Below, piece by piece: positions 12,611-24,820 of a stretch of DNA of 64,000 bases; the first letter of the stretch is position 1, and every line of letters starts with the position of its first letter. Source of the DNA: Daldinia sp. FL1419. Lineage: Eukaryota; Ascomycota; Sordariomycetes; Xylariales; Hypoxylaceae. The position numbers and the translations under genes are program-made. The stretch covers positions 1-64,000 of the forward strand of contig MU623494.1 of NCBI GenBank assembly GCA_025201765.1, in the 5' to 3' direction. The notes beneath the pieces are model-generated. The model saw only the letters and a list, made by a program, of their open reading frames with translations, had not been told where the DNA came from and searched no databases.

Positions 12611-15600
12611 ATGGTGTTTTGCGCATATTGCGGGAAGAGCTTTACACGCAAGGAACACCTAGAAAGACATATTCCAAGCCGTAAGTGGCACTTATACGAT
12701 ATACGATATAGGATATACGAAACTTAGGGATCTAACACCTGGCGCTCACAGACACAAACGTAAAACCACATCGATGCAGTGCTTGTCAACTATCTTTTGC
12801 CCGAAGGTTGCTCTTTGCCTAATCACTTATATGCTAAAATCCGTACTGACCTGCTCCAGGGACTTACTACAGAGGCATCACTCTACCTACCACGAAGCAC
12901 GAGATCCTATGGAGCCATTACCAGGCGGTGTTCCCACAGTAGCAGGTCGAACACCTATCGCATGTCTTAACTGCGCGCAAGCTAAGACGGGTTGCGATAA
13001 GAGGGTTCCTTGCGCACGGTGTGCGGACAAGAATCTCGAGTGCCAGGCACGCTTTGCGCGGCGCTCTTCGAAAGCTGCTTTAAGAGCAGCACAAGCATCG
13101 GCTTCGATGAACTGTACTCCGAAACAAATCACATTACCTCCGCAGACCTCACCGACGACACCAGCCACGACGGTCAACCCTGCCTTCATGGATATAGAGC
13201 AGAATGTAATCAAACAAGACCCGCCCATAAAATCTCCAATTTCTCCCCAAAGCATCCTTAATAGCATTACAATTGACCCACGAATACAACAACACGAGAG
13301 CACTCCAAAGAAAAATTCACCGGCAAATTCACAAATGAGTGCTGGGGATTTCCCGTCTCCTCATCCAAGACTAGAATCCCTTGATGACTTTCTTCAGCTT
13401 GGCAACGAGCTCATACCACAGGATCCAAATTACCAGGAGATGATGAGCTGGACTGAATATCCTCTAGACTTCGATAGCATATATGTTCCTGGCATGCCCC
13501 TCGCCCAAGCCGACGTGGCCATGCCCACCTTTACTGAACTTAGCGATATCTCGTCGGAACATATGAGTTCTTCAAGAGGGTCTATCCACACGAGAAGCAC
13601 CAGCATAATGTCTACAGGAGACTTTGATTCATGTGTCAAACCGGTTGACATGACCTTAAACACCCCCGCCGATACGATGATACCCGAGTTCGAAGTCGTT
13701 ATTGCAGCGGAGGCCGCATGGCCTCTAGCTCGGTGCAACCCACCAATCTACTCAAACACATGTCCGAGGACAGCTATCGTTCACTTGGAATGCTTAGAGC
13801 AAAAATCGCGACAAGAGGGTACTTGGAACGCCTTGGAGATATATTTGGGGCAAGTTGACTGGGACGCAGCCGACATGGCCTCGGTGATCCCCATGTCACC
13901 TCGTACCCGTGATAATATGCTTGCGATCACTCAAACATTCCTCCACAAGGCCCTTGAGATTCATCGTGGAGGGGTCAATAATCCAGTCAAAAGCTATACC
14001 ACCTCGAGATCAATGAGCTTCTTGGTTCTGCCGCCTTCGAAAATACTGGAATATTTCCTCCGCTCATACGTTCGAAACCTATCCTTCTTCTACTCTCTAG
14101 TTTCGACCGGTTGTGTGGACCCTAACGAGATGCTTCAGAACAATCAGGCAGCGGCACTTCTGGTCCTGCTCATGATTGCACAGGGCGCCTCCGCGGTCCC
14201 TACTGCAGAAGCAAGGGCTCTCTCAGCCGGTCTGATTGAGACATGCCGCATCTCGCTCTTTGACATAATCGAAAAGGACATCGAGATGTGTGCTGATCCC
14301 ACAGCGCTTAGATGCGCCCTACTGTTTACGCTTTTAGGAGCTTGGAGCGGAGATAAGTGGCTGATGGACATCGCCATGGGCCAACGCGGGATGTACCTCT
14401 CAGTGAGTACCCAATTGAGGCAATATCTCTTCTCACACAACTTTTTTTCGTGTCTCTAACCGAAATATTATGCAGATGTTAAAACACGCCGGAATGTTCG
14501 AACCTCAGCCATCCATGATCCCCACGTTCAACAGCTCAACCAATGCAGAGCTCCAGTGGCGTTCGTGGCTACACCGAGAATCTCAGAATAGGTGTGTTAC
14601 TATTTACGCCACTTCATGCGGTATCTCAGCCAATAGTTTTATGCAGTACGCTGATCTTTTCAATAGGCTCGTGTATAATTTTGTTATGGTGGATCAAGAA
14701 TTGAGCTTGTTCCATGATACGGCACCAATTTTATCTACCAGCGAGCTCTGTGCCCCCTTACCTGGTCCCGAGCTATTATGGATGTCGGCTAATGCTGATC
14801 AATGGGTCGCTGCGGTGCAATCTATCTACGGCTGCACTGTAAATGTTAACCCGCAACTCCTGACGACCACCCCTTCATTGACTCCCTCGCTTTACGACCT
14901 GTTTCAGGACCTCCTAAACGATAACTTAGCAAGGAGACAGGGCAGTCTGACGCCACATCAACTGCGGCTTCTATTGCATCCTCTTCAGTCCTGCCTCTAC
15001 CATATCACACAGATGCTGTCATGCTTCTCAGATGTGACGGGTACACGACGTGGTGGTAATAGGACCGGCATCAAATCATCCTTCGAATCTCGTCGGATAG
15101 AGATACAGGGGCTGCTTCAAAAGTGGTATGAACTAACCATCAATTATTACAAAGCGAATCCGACATGCGCTACCAGTAAGACCAATCTCGTCCTCTACCA
15201 CCTAATTTCCCTCAATGCCGTCACCAACTTCTCGGAAATAGAAAGATTAGCCCGACGTGAGAACTTTGACGGCTCTTACTGGGAATTATCTCTACGCCAC
15301 AAGCGCTGTATATCCCAACGCGAGGAAGCCATCTTCCACTGCGGCCAAGTATTCCGGCTGCTGCGCTCCATGCCGCGAGATCGTCGCCCGAGCTGGTGGA
15401 GTGCTGGTGTGTACCGTGCCACGCTCATCCTTTGGACGGATAGCATATCGCGGCTCGATCCCAACTTCCAAAAGCGCGATGAGTCGGGCCCCCCCGTCGC
15501 TATCGATCAGGTTACCCCTGAGGACCCTTCCGTGATCACATATTTGTGGAACGGCGACGGCATACCAGTACTAACTCGCCAGCGTGATGGTACCCAGGCT

Positions 15601-15780
15601 AGTCTTGAGAAAACAAGCGATGTGCTCGAGTACGCCGCCAAGACTCTCGAGGAGGGCATAAGCTCCCGGTTTACAGATGGCATCAGGCGAAAGCTTGTAA
15701 CGCTAAATGGAAACTGGCAGGCTGATACGCTGAACGTTCCGGCAGCTACCGTCCAAGCGTCAACCGCAAGCTTATGCTAA
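12611..15780 (+). CDS. cmr1: Cmr1/Pig1-type melanin transcription factor (C2H2 + Zn2Cys6)
   Basis: Nuclear transcriptional activator of the family that controls DHN-melanin genes (Cmr1 of Colletotrichum, Pig1 of Magnaporthe). Five exons join in frame: 12611-12680, 12752-12806, 12860-14402, 14476-14591 and 14667-15780 (965 residues). All introns are GT-AG; the second has a CTGAC branch point. Finger 1 uses C4, C7, H20, H24; finger 2 uses C32, C35, H48, H53 and is split by intron 2; the Zn2Cys6 domain uses C76, C79, C86, C92, C95, C102. C2H2 fingers followed by a Zn2Cys6 cluster is the hallmark of this family. A fungal-specific transcription factor region occupies about residues 370-700. The start is the ATG just before finger 1. 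The last intron (14592-14666) is 75 nt without a stop, so retention would add 25 residues; joining gives ESQNRLVYNF, typical of the family. It lies 6 kb upstream of the T4HN reductase on the same strand. Confidence 0.9.
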
Positions 15781-18276
15781 CACAGCTAGCTAGCCTTCGT
15801 CAACTAGCTATATCAATCCTTTCTTCACTTCATAATTTTGCTTTACGATATAACGCTTATTTTCCTTCTAACGACCCCCTTACTTCTTATCATTTTAACA
15901 AGGTTTATTTCCTAGGACCCGCACATAAAACTTGACGTTTCGACAGATATTTTCATGACCAAGGGAACGTTAGTTGCCATCTTGGATCGAGACGAACAAA
16001 GGTACATTTGCGCAAACTACACTGGCGCTGGCACAGATACCCACAGGGCAGGGAATGAGGGATTACAGGGGGTGTGGACTAAGATGGTTCTTTCTCGGGT
16101 AACCGTATAACGGCATTCTCATCGTGGCAGCGATATTCAGGACATTCTAGGCGTTTCTGGTACGGCGTGGTGATGGTAACGGGTGTCTCTATTACCTCGG
16201 GGAGTGGGACGACACGACGATTAGTCGACGACACTAAGATATTCAGACCAAGATGGACAGATACACGGGGCTGGGCGGATTGCTTACGGTGGTTGGGATG
16301 ATGGGGATAATAACGTGTTAAGTCAGATACAGGGGTGAACAAGGTTAGCCATGTCACTTGTATATTCTGTTCCCCGGCCATGGCAGGATTTTGTTAGGAA
16401 TAGTATCTTTAGCCCGTACGGCTATGTGTTGAGTATTGTTTGGAACGTTCGGTTCGGATAGACGAATTATTCTTTAGCTTCGTTTCTCAAACACGCCCCC
16501 TATCTCACTTCTTACCATTCCTCCGCGCGCGCGCACGCATGTGCAAGGAAGCAGGCAGATAGGCAGGCAGGCATTATTATGGGTAGTCTAGGACTGCGGT
16601 ATTATTTTCCTTGTTGTTCAGTTTTGATGTTATACATATTTACGTAGGCATACTTGGCATTACCTATTATTGATCACCTTACACATCTTACCAATCCCCG
16701 TTTCTACCATAGTAACCGACTTACCTTGACCTACATAGCATACTTTTTACCTAGGACTCGGTTTAGGGTTCCATGGTTGATCACATCTTGGATTGGTTTT
16801 GGAATTAAGCATAAGCATAGCTCGTACATCATATCCAGCATAGCATACATTGGGTACATTACATCACCCACGGCATGTCATATTCGCAGTGTCTGTGTAT
16901 TGTATTCATGTCCTACTACACATGTGACGCCTGGTATAACCTAGATAAACCCGAGATGGAGCGATTATTCAGCTGCCATGATCAACAGTCTCTTTCCCTT
17001 TCGTTATTATTCACTTCGCTTCGCTTTCGGCTTCCAAGAAAGAAAAGTATCGTCGATCCTGGACTGTCGAGGTGAACACGGCGTCAGCCTGAAATCGAGC
17101 ATTAATCAATCTTACATGTCTATCCGCAACGAGCGCGCTGCGACTGTGTGGCAGGACATATCACTGTTATCCCGTCCTTATCCTGTTCTGTCCCGCTTGT
17201 ACGTCCCTTCGTTTCATTACGTGGGGAGCTGTTCTCTCTCCGCGACTCCCCGCTTCCCCAACCCCCATTGTCTACCCCCATCCTGTCCTATTCAGTCTAT
17301 CTGATCCGAGCTGTATTCTCTATCTACACTATCAATCAATCTCCATCCCGGCTCAAATCTTCTTCGTGGCGCCGAAGAGATATCCCAGGGGGGCGCGGGG
17401 GGGGCAGCCTACCTCGCGTATATGCACCGGAGTCAGATAGACAAGCCCAAACCGTATCGTGGCGCCGCGCTCGCACACGGAAACGCCACGGGGCCCACGC
17501 CATTCCCGACATGTGCGCGCGCACTGCGCTGCGGGTATGGGAGGCACGACAGCTGCGCGTTATTCGCTAAGCAACGGCGGGCCCAAGCCACAATTACCTG
17601 TTCTGGTCGCTGCTGGTGGTTGCGGGCAGGAAGGGGTGCCTAGACTGGCAAATGCAGTTCCGTGTATCTCGTATTCTAGGCGCGTACCCGTTCTCATATC
17701 TAGGCAGATAGATTAGAGCGTCTGCTGCATACTCGCTAGCTTGCTTTGCTTGTTCGCTTGTCTGCTTACGCTAGGATATCTCTACGCACGTAGCTATGTG
17801 CCTAGGTTAGTGTGTTAGCGTCTGGTTTGGATATTCGCTAGGAGGTGCCCAGCCTGTGGGCGGGCGTGCGTGTGGAAGGGTCTAGTCCTGCGGCTCGGAA
17901 TCGAACCGGACAGCTCACACCCCCTTTCTTCTAAGGTAGCCTTCCGGGTCGCCGGCGCGAGCGACGATGCTGGTTACCGCCTGTAGCGTGGGTAGGTAGT
18001 GTTGCAGCTGGCGATACGCGTACCTAGGTGCCTAAGATAGGCCCCCTTCTACGAGCTAGATACCTAATACACGTGTGGTCAGCATCTACCCAACCCATCG
18101 AACCATCTTTTTTCTCAGTTCGTCTGCGGCGTCGTTATCTCCGCAGCTTTTTGATTTCTTTCCTCGTTATTACCCGTAGGCTCGGAGTGTTGTGAGCTGA
18201 CCTCAGCCCCCTTATTCGCGAGATTTCTAGCGGGTATTCTTCCCCGCTGTGCTCAGGCCCTTTCGTGGCGTTCGTA

Positions 18277-18302
18277 TGTGTGTGTGTGTGTGTGTGTGTG
18301 TG
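18277..18302 (+). repeat. (TG)13 microsatellite
   Basis: Thirteen uninterrupted TG units in non-coding DNA. Confidence 0.95.
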
Positions 18303-19066
18303 CCTGGGCGTGCCTCTATGTAAGAAGAGAGCGTGTGTCAGATAATCACCGAACAATTAGCGTATATCGCGTTTAATCAAGTAGTGTATATCGATGCCGG
18401 TAGTTGGGTTCCGATATCCTGAGTTACATCCGTGACGGGTTACATCTTAAGTTAGTGATATGCAGCCAAGTCCTGTTACAGATCCGTAACAACCGAGAAA
18501 AAGATTAGTCCCCTCGTGGCCGAGTCCGAGCTCGAATACGTCGGTTACGTTTTATCTTTTTTTACATTTATGCGGTCCCTTCGATGTATCCGCTGCCTCA
18601 GGATGATTTAGGAGGCGCGTTATTGTTGGAGGCACCTGGAAACAATCGGCTTATTAACTCCTAATTAAGTTATATTATAAATATCGACTATTCTGGCCCT
18701 CGTTCTTTTATTCGGGAAATAAGCAGGTAAGCATAACAATCTCAGACCCCGGAATGCTCTGGAGTTCGGATTAGACCATCCTCCTAGTGCTTAGATCAGT
18801 TGGGGGAAAAGGCGAACGAATGCAACTCTGATATGAACTGTACTGGGTACAACACCTACGCTAACTAAGCCCCCACGAGCTGTAAGAGGTTATACATACA
18901 AGGATCGTAAGTAGAATGATTGATCTAGGAAAACGTCGTGTTGAGCGATAGAACGAGTTCCGACGACGCGTATTGTCAAGAGTCTAGTTCTCGTCTTATT
19001 ACTAAGGATTGACAGCATCGGGCATAGCGTTTCCCATAAACGATGACGATCAATGCTAAACATGGG

Positions 19067-19087
19067 TTTTTTTTTTTTTTTTTTTTT
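19067..19087 (+). repeat. T21 homopolymer
   Basis: Uninterrupted run of 21 T in the spacer upstream of the reductase. Its length may be unreliable in the assembly. Confidence 0.9.
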
Positions 19088-20350
19088 CTTCCCAAAGTGA
19101 AACTGACGAACCTCGTCGTCAAGGTTATTAACTAAATCGATATGCAACGTAGGTTCCATGCGCACAACTACATATTCATATTTCCAAGTGGATGTACTTA
19201 CCATACGTAGATGTAGCAGGCGTAGGTAGTATTCAAATGTAGTTGCGAGATAATATGTGGTAGTCTCTATGTAGAAAACCCCTGTCCTCCCATCGTTCTA
19301 GTGGTATGGGGGAGCGACAGGGAGTCAGGGACAAGGATCGGAGGGGTAGCAATTCGGATTTCGGATCTTTACCTAATGAGTATTGGGCTACCAAGGCCAA
19401 AATCCAATGCGGCTGTGAGCTTAAACCGATCTCAATTCATCGTCATCGTGAGAGGTTTCTAGTATAGGTTAGGTATTAGGGAAGCGGGTAAAGGGTGGTT
19501 CATGGTGGCGACGTCAACAACGACGAAAACGATGGCATGGTAACGACTAATAACGCCGCTTCTTTCTTCCCGCCAATCATACAGAAGTTCTTTGCATGGT
19601 CCTTCTTCTATGCCCAGGCCCTAAGTCTGCTTGTATCGTTCGAGTATGGTGTGGTTGTGTGTGGTTGTATGTGGTGGTATATTCGTATCATTCGTATTTA
19701 TCAGTATTATGAGTATTAACTATTGGTATTAGGTATTGGTATTCTTGGTATTATCTGTTTGCTGCCTTACCAACCAACAGCCACGAATTCCCTACTCCAC
19801 ATTCGGACCCGAACCGTTTCTCTTCTCGCCCCGGTAGAACCGGCACACAGGGATACTCGAGAACCACGTGGATCCGTTGAGATTGGCTTTCTGGGTAGTG
19901 TCGTCGTCAAGCCTTAAATACGGGGGAATGATTATGCGATCTCGTCGGCCGGACTTAGGGACTTAGGTAGCTCTTCGCGCCCACGAGTAATCCTCTCTTT
20001 TCATTTTTCTCATCCTCTTTCACATCCTTCCTTTGTGGGTTCCCTCGTGGCTTCATACCGTTTGTGGCGCTTCTGACGTTGCCGTCAAGTCGTCCCAAAA
20101 TAGACGGGAGCATGAAGCCACACTCTCATCCCGTTGTATGTGTGCATGATAGCTAGGGTGAGTGAAACGGTCAGTGCGCACTTGTAGGACGCCATCGCGA
20201 TGAAGTCAATCGATTCCTTCCATCAGCTGAAATCCCCTGTTCGTGTTAGGCATAGTTTGACGATAATCCTCTTCCAATATCCATCTTCGACGATACTCAA
20301 CCTGCCAGCTGCCAAGTTTCTTCGTTGTAGCACTAGACTTACTCGAGAAC

Positions 20351-20380
20351 AACACAACACAACACAACACAACACAACAC
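20351..20380 (+). repeat. (AACAC)6 tandem repeat
   Basis: Six perfect AACAC units, with a further imperfect unit on the left. Non-coding. Confidence 0.95.
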
Positions 20381-21868
20381 ATCTTCAACTCTCAAAGCAA
20401 GATTCTAATGAGACAACCCCTCGGGAATCAATATTTCTTTCCTACTCAAGGTCATTCAGATCCCTTGACCTTGAGACCTTGCCGCTCACCATTCGGGTGC
20501 CTTCATTATAAACGATGTTTTTCGATCCAAGGCGTTTGAAGTCTTACACCTGACCAACACTGCTATTCCCGGAAGTCCGTTGGGGTGTAACTTCGGACTG
20601 ACCCTACCCACGTAAGCGCAATGTCGCTCTGGAGTCTTGCTGGCGGCTGAGCTTTCCAGTGGGGCAACCGTTGCTATTTACTCGGAAAACCCACCTGGTT
20701 GACGAAAACATCGCATAGTCATCAGCATAGCAATCTTCACTCGATCCGGCGTTCACTAGCTATCATGGGCACGGTTTTCTTTGGAGCTGCGGTCAGCCCT
20801 TTAATTTAGTTTAATTTATCTTTACCGCGCTGATTACACAGGTCGAGACCTGGTTATCCCGGCTACCGTAGCAATGTCGCGGGCCCTACACGGTCACCTG
20901 GTCGGATTCGCAAGCATCTCCGTTCTCTTATCGTTGGGATCTCCGTGGAGGTCCGCAATGCGTGATAGACACCTCGGAGAGCGAGCCGTTCCGTCACATG
21001 ACACAAGACGAGGGGTAATGTCTCAAACAAACATACATGTCTATTTATTTCACATGCCAGGGAGAGAATGGTGAGGGGTATATAGCATCAGTTCGGTAGG
21101 TAGATATGGTAGATGTTTCATCGTCAAAGGTGAAGGCTTCACCTAGTTGAAGACTTATGATGTACATTCCGATGAAATGGTTGGTGATGCTTGTCAAATC
21201 GAATAATGACCTCGCGCTTCGCGAGATGGATATATACCGAGGTTGCAAATACTGTCTAATCCACGCGACTGTATAGCAGTATGGTATTGCATACTTACCA
21301 GAGCATTGGGAACTTGGTCCCCGTTGATATCCGGAGTACTTCCCCATCTCCCTAATAAAGCGCATAGTAAAAAAAAAAAACATACAAAGCGAGCAGAATA
21401 ATCCGGGTTGATCCTCAAACCTCTAGTAAGACTTGCCTTTCTCTTACCGCCTCCCTAGATCCTAAGGGATGCCCTTGACTTGGAAGTCCGTCCGTCCGCT
21501 CACTCGCCTCCGTTAACTCCGCCTCCGTCCGCCACGATCTTGTCCGTCGTACGGATCTGGCTGAGCTTCCCCCCGGATCGACGTAGTACGACCAGAGCTT
21601 CGGAGCTCCTTTGGGGTTCAGCCTGCTATAAGAAAAACGCAAGCATAGAACAAACCCCACGTCATCAACCCCTCCCCTCCCACCATCTCATCTCATTCAC
21701 AGCAATCGTCTAGTTTGACTTGACTTGCGAAAGACAACCTCGTCCATCCAATCCTCTCTCCCCCCCCTTTCTTTTCATATATATATACTTATATATTAAG
21801 TATCTAGCTTTTGCGACCATTGGTCATTACACATACCTTACTTGCGTAATCCGATTGCTTTCGTCATC

Positions 21869-22834
21869 ATGCCTTCGGCCGGACCAATGAGTAACCAGGT
21901 GAAGCCCCTAGCCGGGAAGGTTGCCCTTATCACCGGTGCCGGGCGCGGTATTGGTAGGGGCATCGCCCTCGAGCTAGGTCTTCGCGGTGCCTCCGTCATC
22001 GTCAACTACGGGCGCAGCGCCAGCTCCGCCGAGTCCGTAGTCAAGGAGCTAGAGGAACTAGGCACAAAGGCCGTCGCTCTCCAGGCCGACATCTCGAAGC
22101 CAGCGGACGTCGTCGCGCTGTTCGAGAAGGCGGTCACGCAATTCGGTGGCATCGACTACGTCATCTCCAACTCGGGCATGGAAGTCTGGTCCGAGGAGAC
22201 GGACGTGACGCCGGAGCTATTCGACCAGGTCTTCAACTTAAACACCCGGGGCCAATTCTTCGTCGCGCAGCAAGGTCTTAAGCATGCGCGCGAAGGTGGA
22301 CGCATCGTGCTCACTTCCTCCATCGCAGCACAGATGGCCGGCGTGCCTAACCACGCCTTGTACGCCGGATCCAAAGCCGCCGTTGAGGGTTTCACGCGCG
22401 CCTTCGCCGTCGACTGCGGTAAGAAGCGCATCACGTGCAACGCCATTGCACCCGGTGGGATTCAGTCCGACATGTTCGACGAGAACAGTTGGCACTACGT
22501 TCCCGGAGGATACAAAGGAATGCCCCTCGAAAAGATCAAGGAAGGTCTCGCTAGGATGTGTCCTCTAGGACGAGTCGGTCTCCCTTCCGACATCGGCAAG
22601 GCGGTTTACTGCCTCGTCAGCGACGAAGGAGAATGGATCAACGGTAAGTTTTAGTTAGCTGCATATTTCCAATTTCTCTTTTCTTTTTTTTTCTTTTTTT
22701 TTTTCTTTTTTTTTCTTCTTTCTTCTTCTTTCTTTTCGCAATCCTTCCGCCACTGTTCGTTGGGCCTCGATTTTATTCCATGCTGACCATTGTTTACAGG
22801 CCAAGTTATCCGTGCTTCCGGCGGTGGCACCTAA
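21869..22834 (+). CDS. 1,3,6,8-Tetrahydroxynaphthalene reductase (SDR)
   Basis: NADPH-dependent short-chain dehydrogenase/reductase that reduces 1,3,6,8-tetrahydroxynaphthalene to scytalone in DHN-melanin synthesis. Exon 1 is 21869-22643 and exon 2 is 22800-22834, giving 269 residues, the usual size for the family. Visible: cofactor loop TGAGRGIG (22-29), catalytic tetrad N125, S151, Y165, K169 (YAGSK), family segments NLNTRGQFFVAQQGLKH and NSWHY.PGGYKGMP, and the C-terminal GQVIRASGGGT. These match the T4HN-preferring reductases better than the trihydroxynaphthalene (Brn1/3HNR) type, but the preference is inferred from sequence likeness. The start is the first ATG (MPSAGP); the upstream extension in this frame begins with a non-ATG codon. 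The single intron, 156 nt, has a long pyrimidine run and splits a Gly codon. The stop is followed by further T and A tracts. Confidence 0.93.
22644..22799 (+). other. Reductase intron with a ~60-nt pyrimidine tract
   Basis: GTAAGT donor, a TGCTGAC branch-point-like word near 22782 and a TTTACAG acceptor. From about 22675 to 22736 it is almost pure T with scattered C. At 156 nt it is two to three times longer than the other introns in the window, and it isolates a last exon that encodes only 11 residues. Confidence 0.85.
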
Positions 22835-24788
22835 GCATTGTGCCACTGTCCTTTTAATTTTTTCCCCCTTTTTTCTTTTTTAGAAAAAAAAAAAAGTTCT
22901 CCGCCACGACACTGGAGGATATCTTACCGCTCAACAAACAGTACGGCTATTGCGGGCGGAAATAAGTCATTCTAAAAAGTAGAATCGGGGATTATGGTAT
23001 TTTAAACTGGTAGTATTGATCTCACATGTACGAGATACTGTTCAGTTTAACGAATACGAAATGGATAGACTTGTCTTACCACGTACTATGTGAATTAGTG
23101 ATTGCAATTCGCCTTTGCACATTTCCCCTAGAATACTAACTGCAAGTTATAGGCAGCGTCTCATGAGATCGTAGTACAAATATAGACTGCAACAAACTTC
23201 GATTCCCGTTATTAACAATTCGACCCATACTATCCCAGCTTAAAACTGCCGTCTAATAGTCGTTCCTTATATCCATTTGGTATTCAAGCGTACCGGTTAC
23301 GTTACATATGCAATCTAGATCCCATACGTTATACGCCGTAAAGCTACACGACTAAACATGCAAGACAAGCAAAAGTTCCCGGCCATCATCGCCAGCCTTC
23401 TGGATCGGGATCCCCCATGTTGCTTTACGAGCGATCGAAGCAAACACCGAGCGTAGAATCAAAGAGCAACAACAGTTATCTCCCAGCCACTATGCCAAGA
23501 GAAATGTACGCCATTACCCGTTCATTCCGCGCGAGCTTTGATAAAATAATAATAGTTCCCGAGATTAGAGGATTAATATGACGATTAAGGGATGACAAGT
23601 ACAACAATACAAGCGATGAAGCTATCCACACTTAAAATCAACAGGTTTCCCATAGGTTTGCCTCTTTACATCCATCCCTCCCCGAATATTGTCCAGCGGG
23701 TTTTCCGAGCGAATGAGGCTGAAGTGAGGTGAGATGGCTGACGTGAAGGTAAGACTTAAGAGCCAGGTTCTATGTAAGTTCGTACAGGCAAATTAGTCTG
23801 TGTACCTGGATAAGCTAAAGTAAGATATCTCCTAAGGTGAGGCCGTTGTTGTTGGCGTGCGCACGATGTATGTCTTACCTATCATAACGTAACAGTTGTT
23901 TTCAAACGGGCTTACTGTGCGACCTGAGAAGTTTCATTCCCTGGATGACTTTATATCATATTGAGCGGTATCTTCAGCCCAACCCCTATTGTCTTGATAA
24001 TTGTTACCCTCATGTTTGAGTGCTTACGTTAAAGCGACAAACCACGAAGGTGCCCAACTCCGCCCATCTCTATGAGCAAACAGTACATATTTTGTGCGAT
24101 CTGATACCCATGTAATAGGCAATTTAATGTATATATGGCAGATATTTGGCAGCTGAAATATTGGAGCAACAAGAGCTGTGTACTATATCGTATAGTGAAT
24201 AGTGGCAGCTGTGACTCGGCAAAATAAGCCGCATATAGTGTGATTGGTGACAGTGTACTGGTTCAAACTATGGAGATGGTTGCACACAAAGTTGATGAGT
24301 ACGGGATAAGGTAGACGAGGGACTGGTGACGCCAGCGCTGAGTGGAAGGAGTGGTATGAAAATGCACAAAGGGAACGAAGGAAGAAGGGAATAAAGGAAG
24401 GATACCACGAGTCCTCGGTAGGCTGAACATTACCCTCAGTGCAGAGGATTCAGTACTCGAATGATTGTTCGTGATCACTTAGGTGATAATATCTCACAAG
24501 ACAGTATCTTTTTGATTCCAGCGTGTTGACGTGTATCCTTGCCTTAAGAATCGTGAAGTTGCAGTAGGTAAAGTCCGACGTTTTTACAAGTGCTTAACTT
24601 CAACCTAGTTACGCTACTAGTATTTGGAAGGGAATCTGACCCAAATCGTGTTCAGTGAGCCTCGATAATATTGGTCGAGAAAATTTTCCAAGATTTGTAA
24701 ATATTTCGCTTACCATATAGACAACAAATCACTATGGTCTCTGTGATGCAATTGTGATACGTAGCGCATCTTATTGGCCTGGTGTGCC

Positions 24789-24820
24789 ACGGGTCGCGTA
24801 TAAAGCGACCCGTAAAAAAA
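24789..24820 (+). other. Perfect hairpin followed by A7
   Basis: ACGGGTCGC (24789-24797), a 7-nt loop (GTATAAA) and the exact complement GCGACCCGT (24805-24813), followed directly by seven A. On the minus strand this reads T7 and then the stem-loop. It sits in a gene desert and belongs to no recognised gene or element. Confidence 0.8.

Larger units (their letters stand above)
15781..21868. other. 6-kb spacer between cmr1 and the T4HN reductase
   Basis: No supported gene. Open frames of up to 140 codons near 17.1-17.6 kb lie in GC-rich, repetitive DNA, lack a proper ATG or splice context and resemble nothing. It contains CG and GGCA repeats (16526-16570), a (TG)13 tract, a T21 tract, an AACAC array and a small CTCGCG-CTT-CGCGAG hairpin near 21211. 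The final ~450 bases are the reductase promoter: a C/T-rich tract (21755-21775) followed by TATATATATA (about 21777-21787), some 85 bases before the ATG. Confidence 0.5.

Noticed and set aside
12887..13303. 138-codon frame on the minus strand
   Set aside because: It lies opposite the third exon of the Cmr1-type gene, has no recognisable domain and is explained by the coding strand's codon use.
17148..17570. 140-codon frame on the plus strand
   Set aside because: GC-rich, Pro/Arg/Ser-biased, overlapped by open frames on both strands, starts without ATG and resembles no protein.
17890..17965. Possible tRNA on the minus strand (GGTTCGATTCC B-box)
   Set aside because: No A box at the right distance, T stem with a mismatch and no complementary acceptor arms.
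21869..22834. Assignment as 1,3,8-trihydroxynaphthalene reductase (Brn1/3HNR)
   Set aside because: Segments such as NSGMEVW, NSWHY and GGYKGMP fit the T4HN-preferring group better; the two groups overlap in activity, so some doubt remains.
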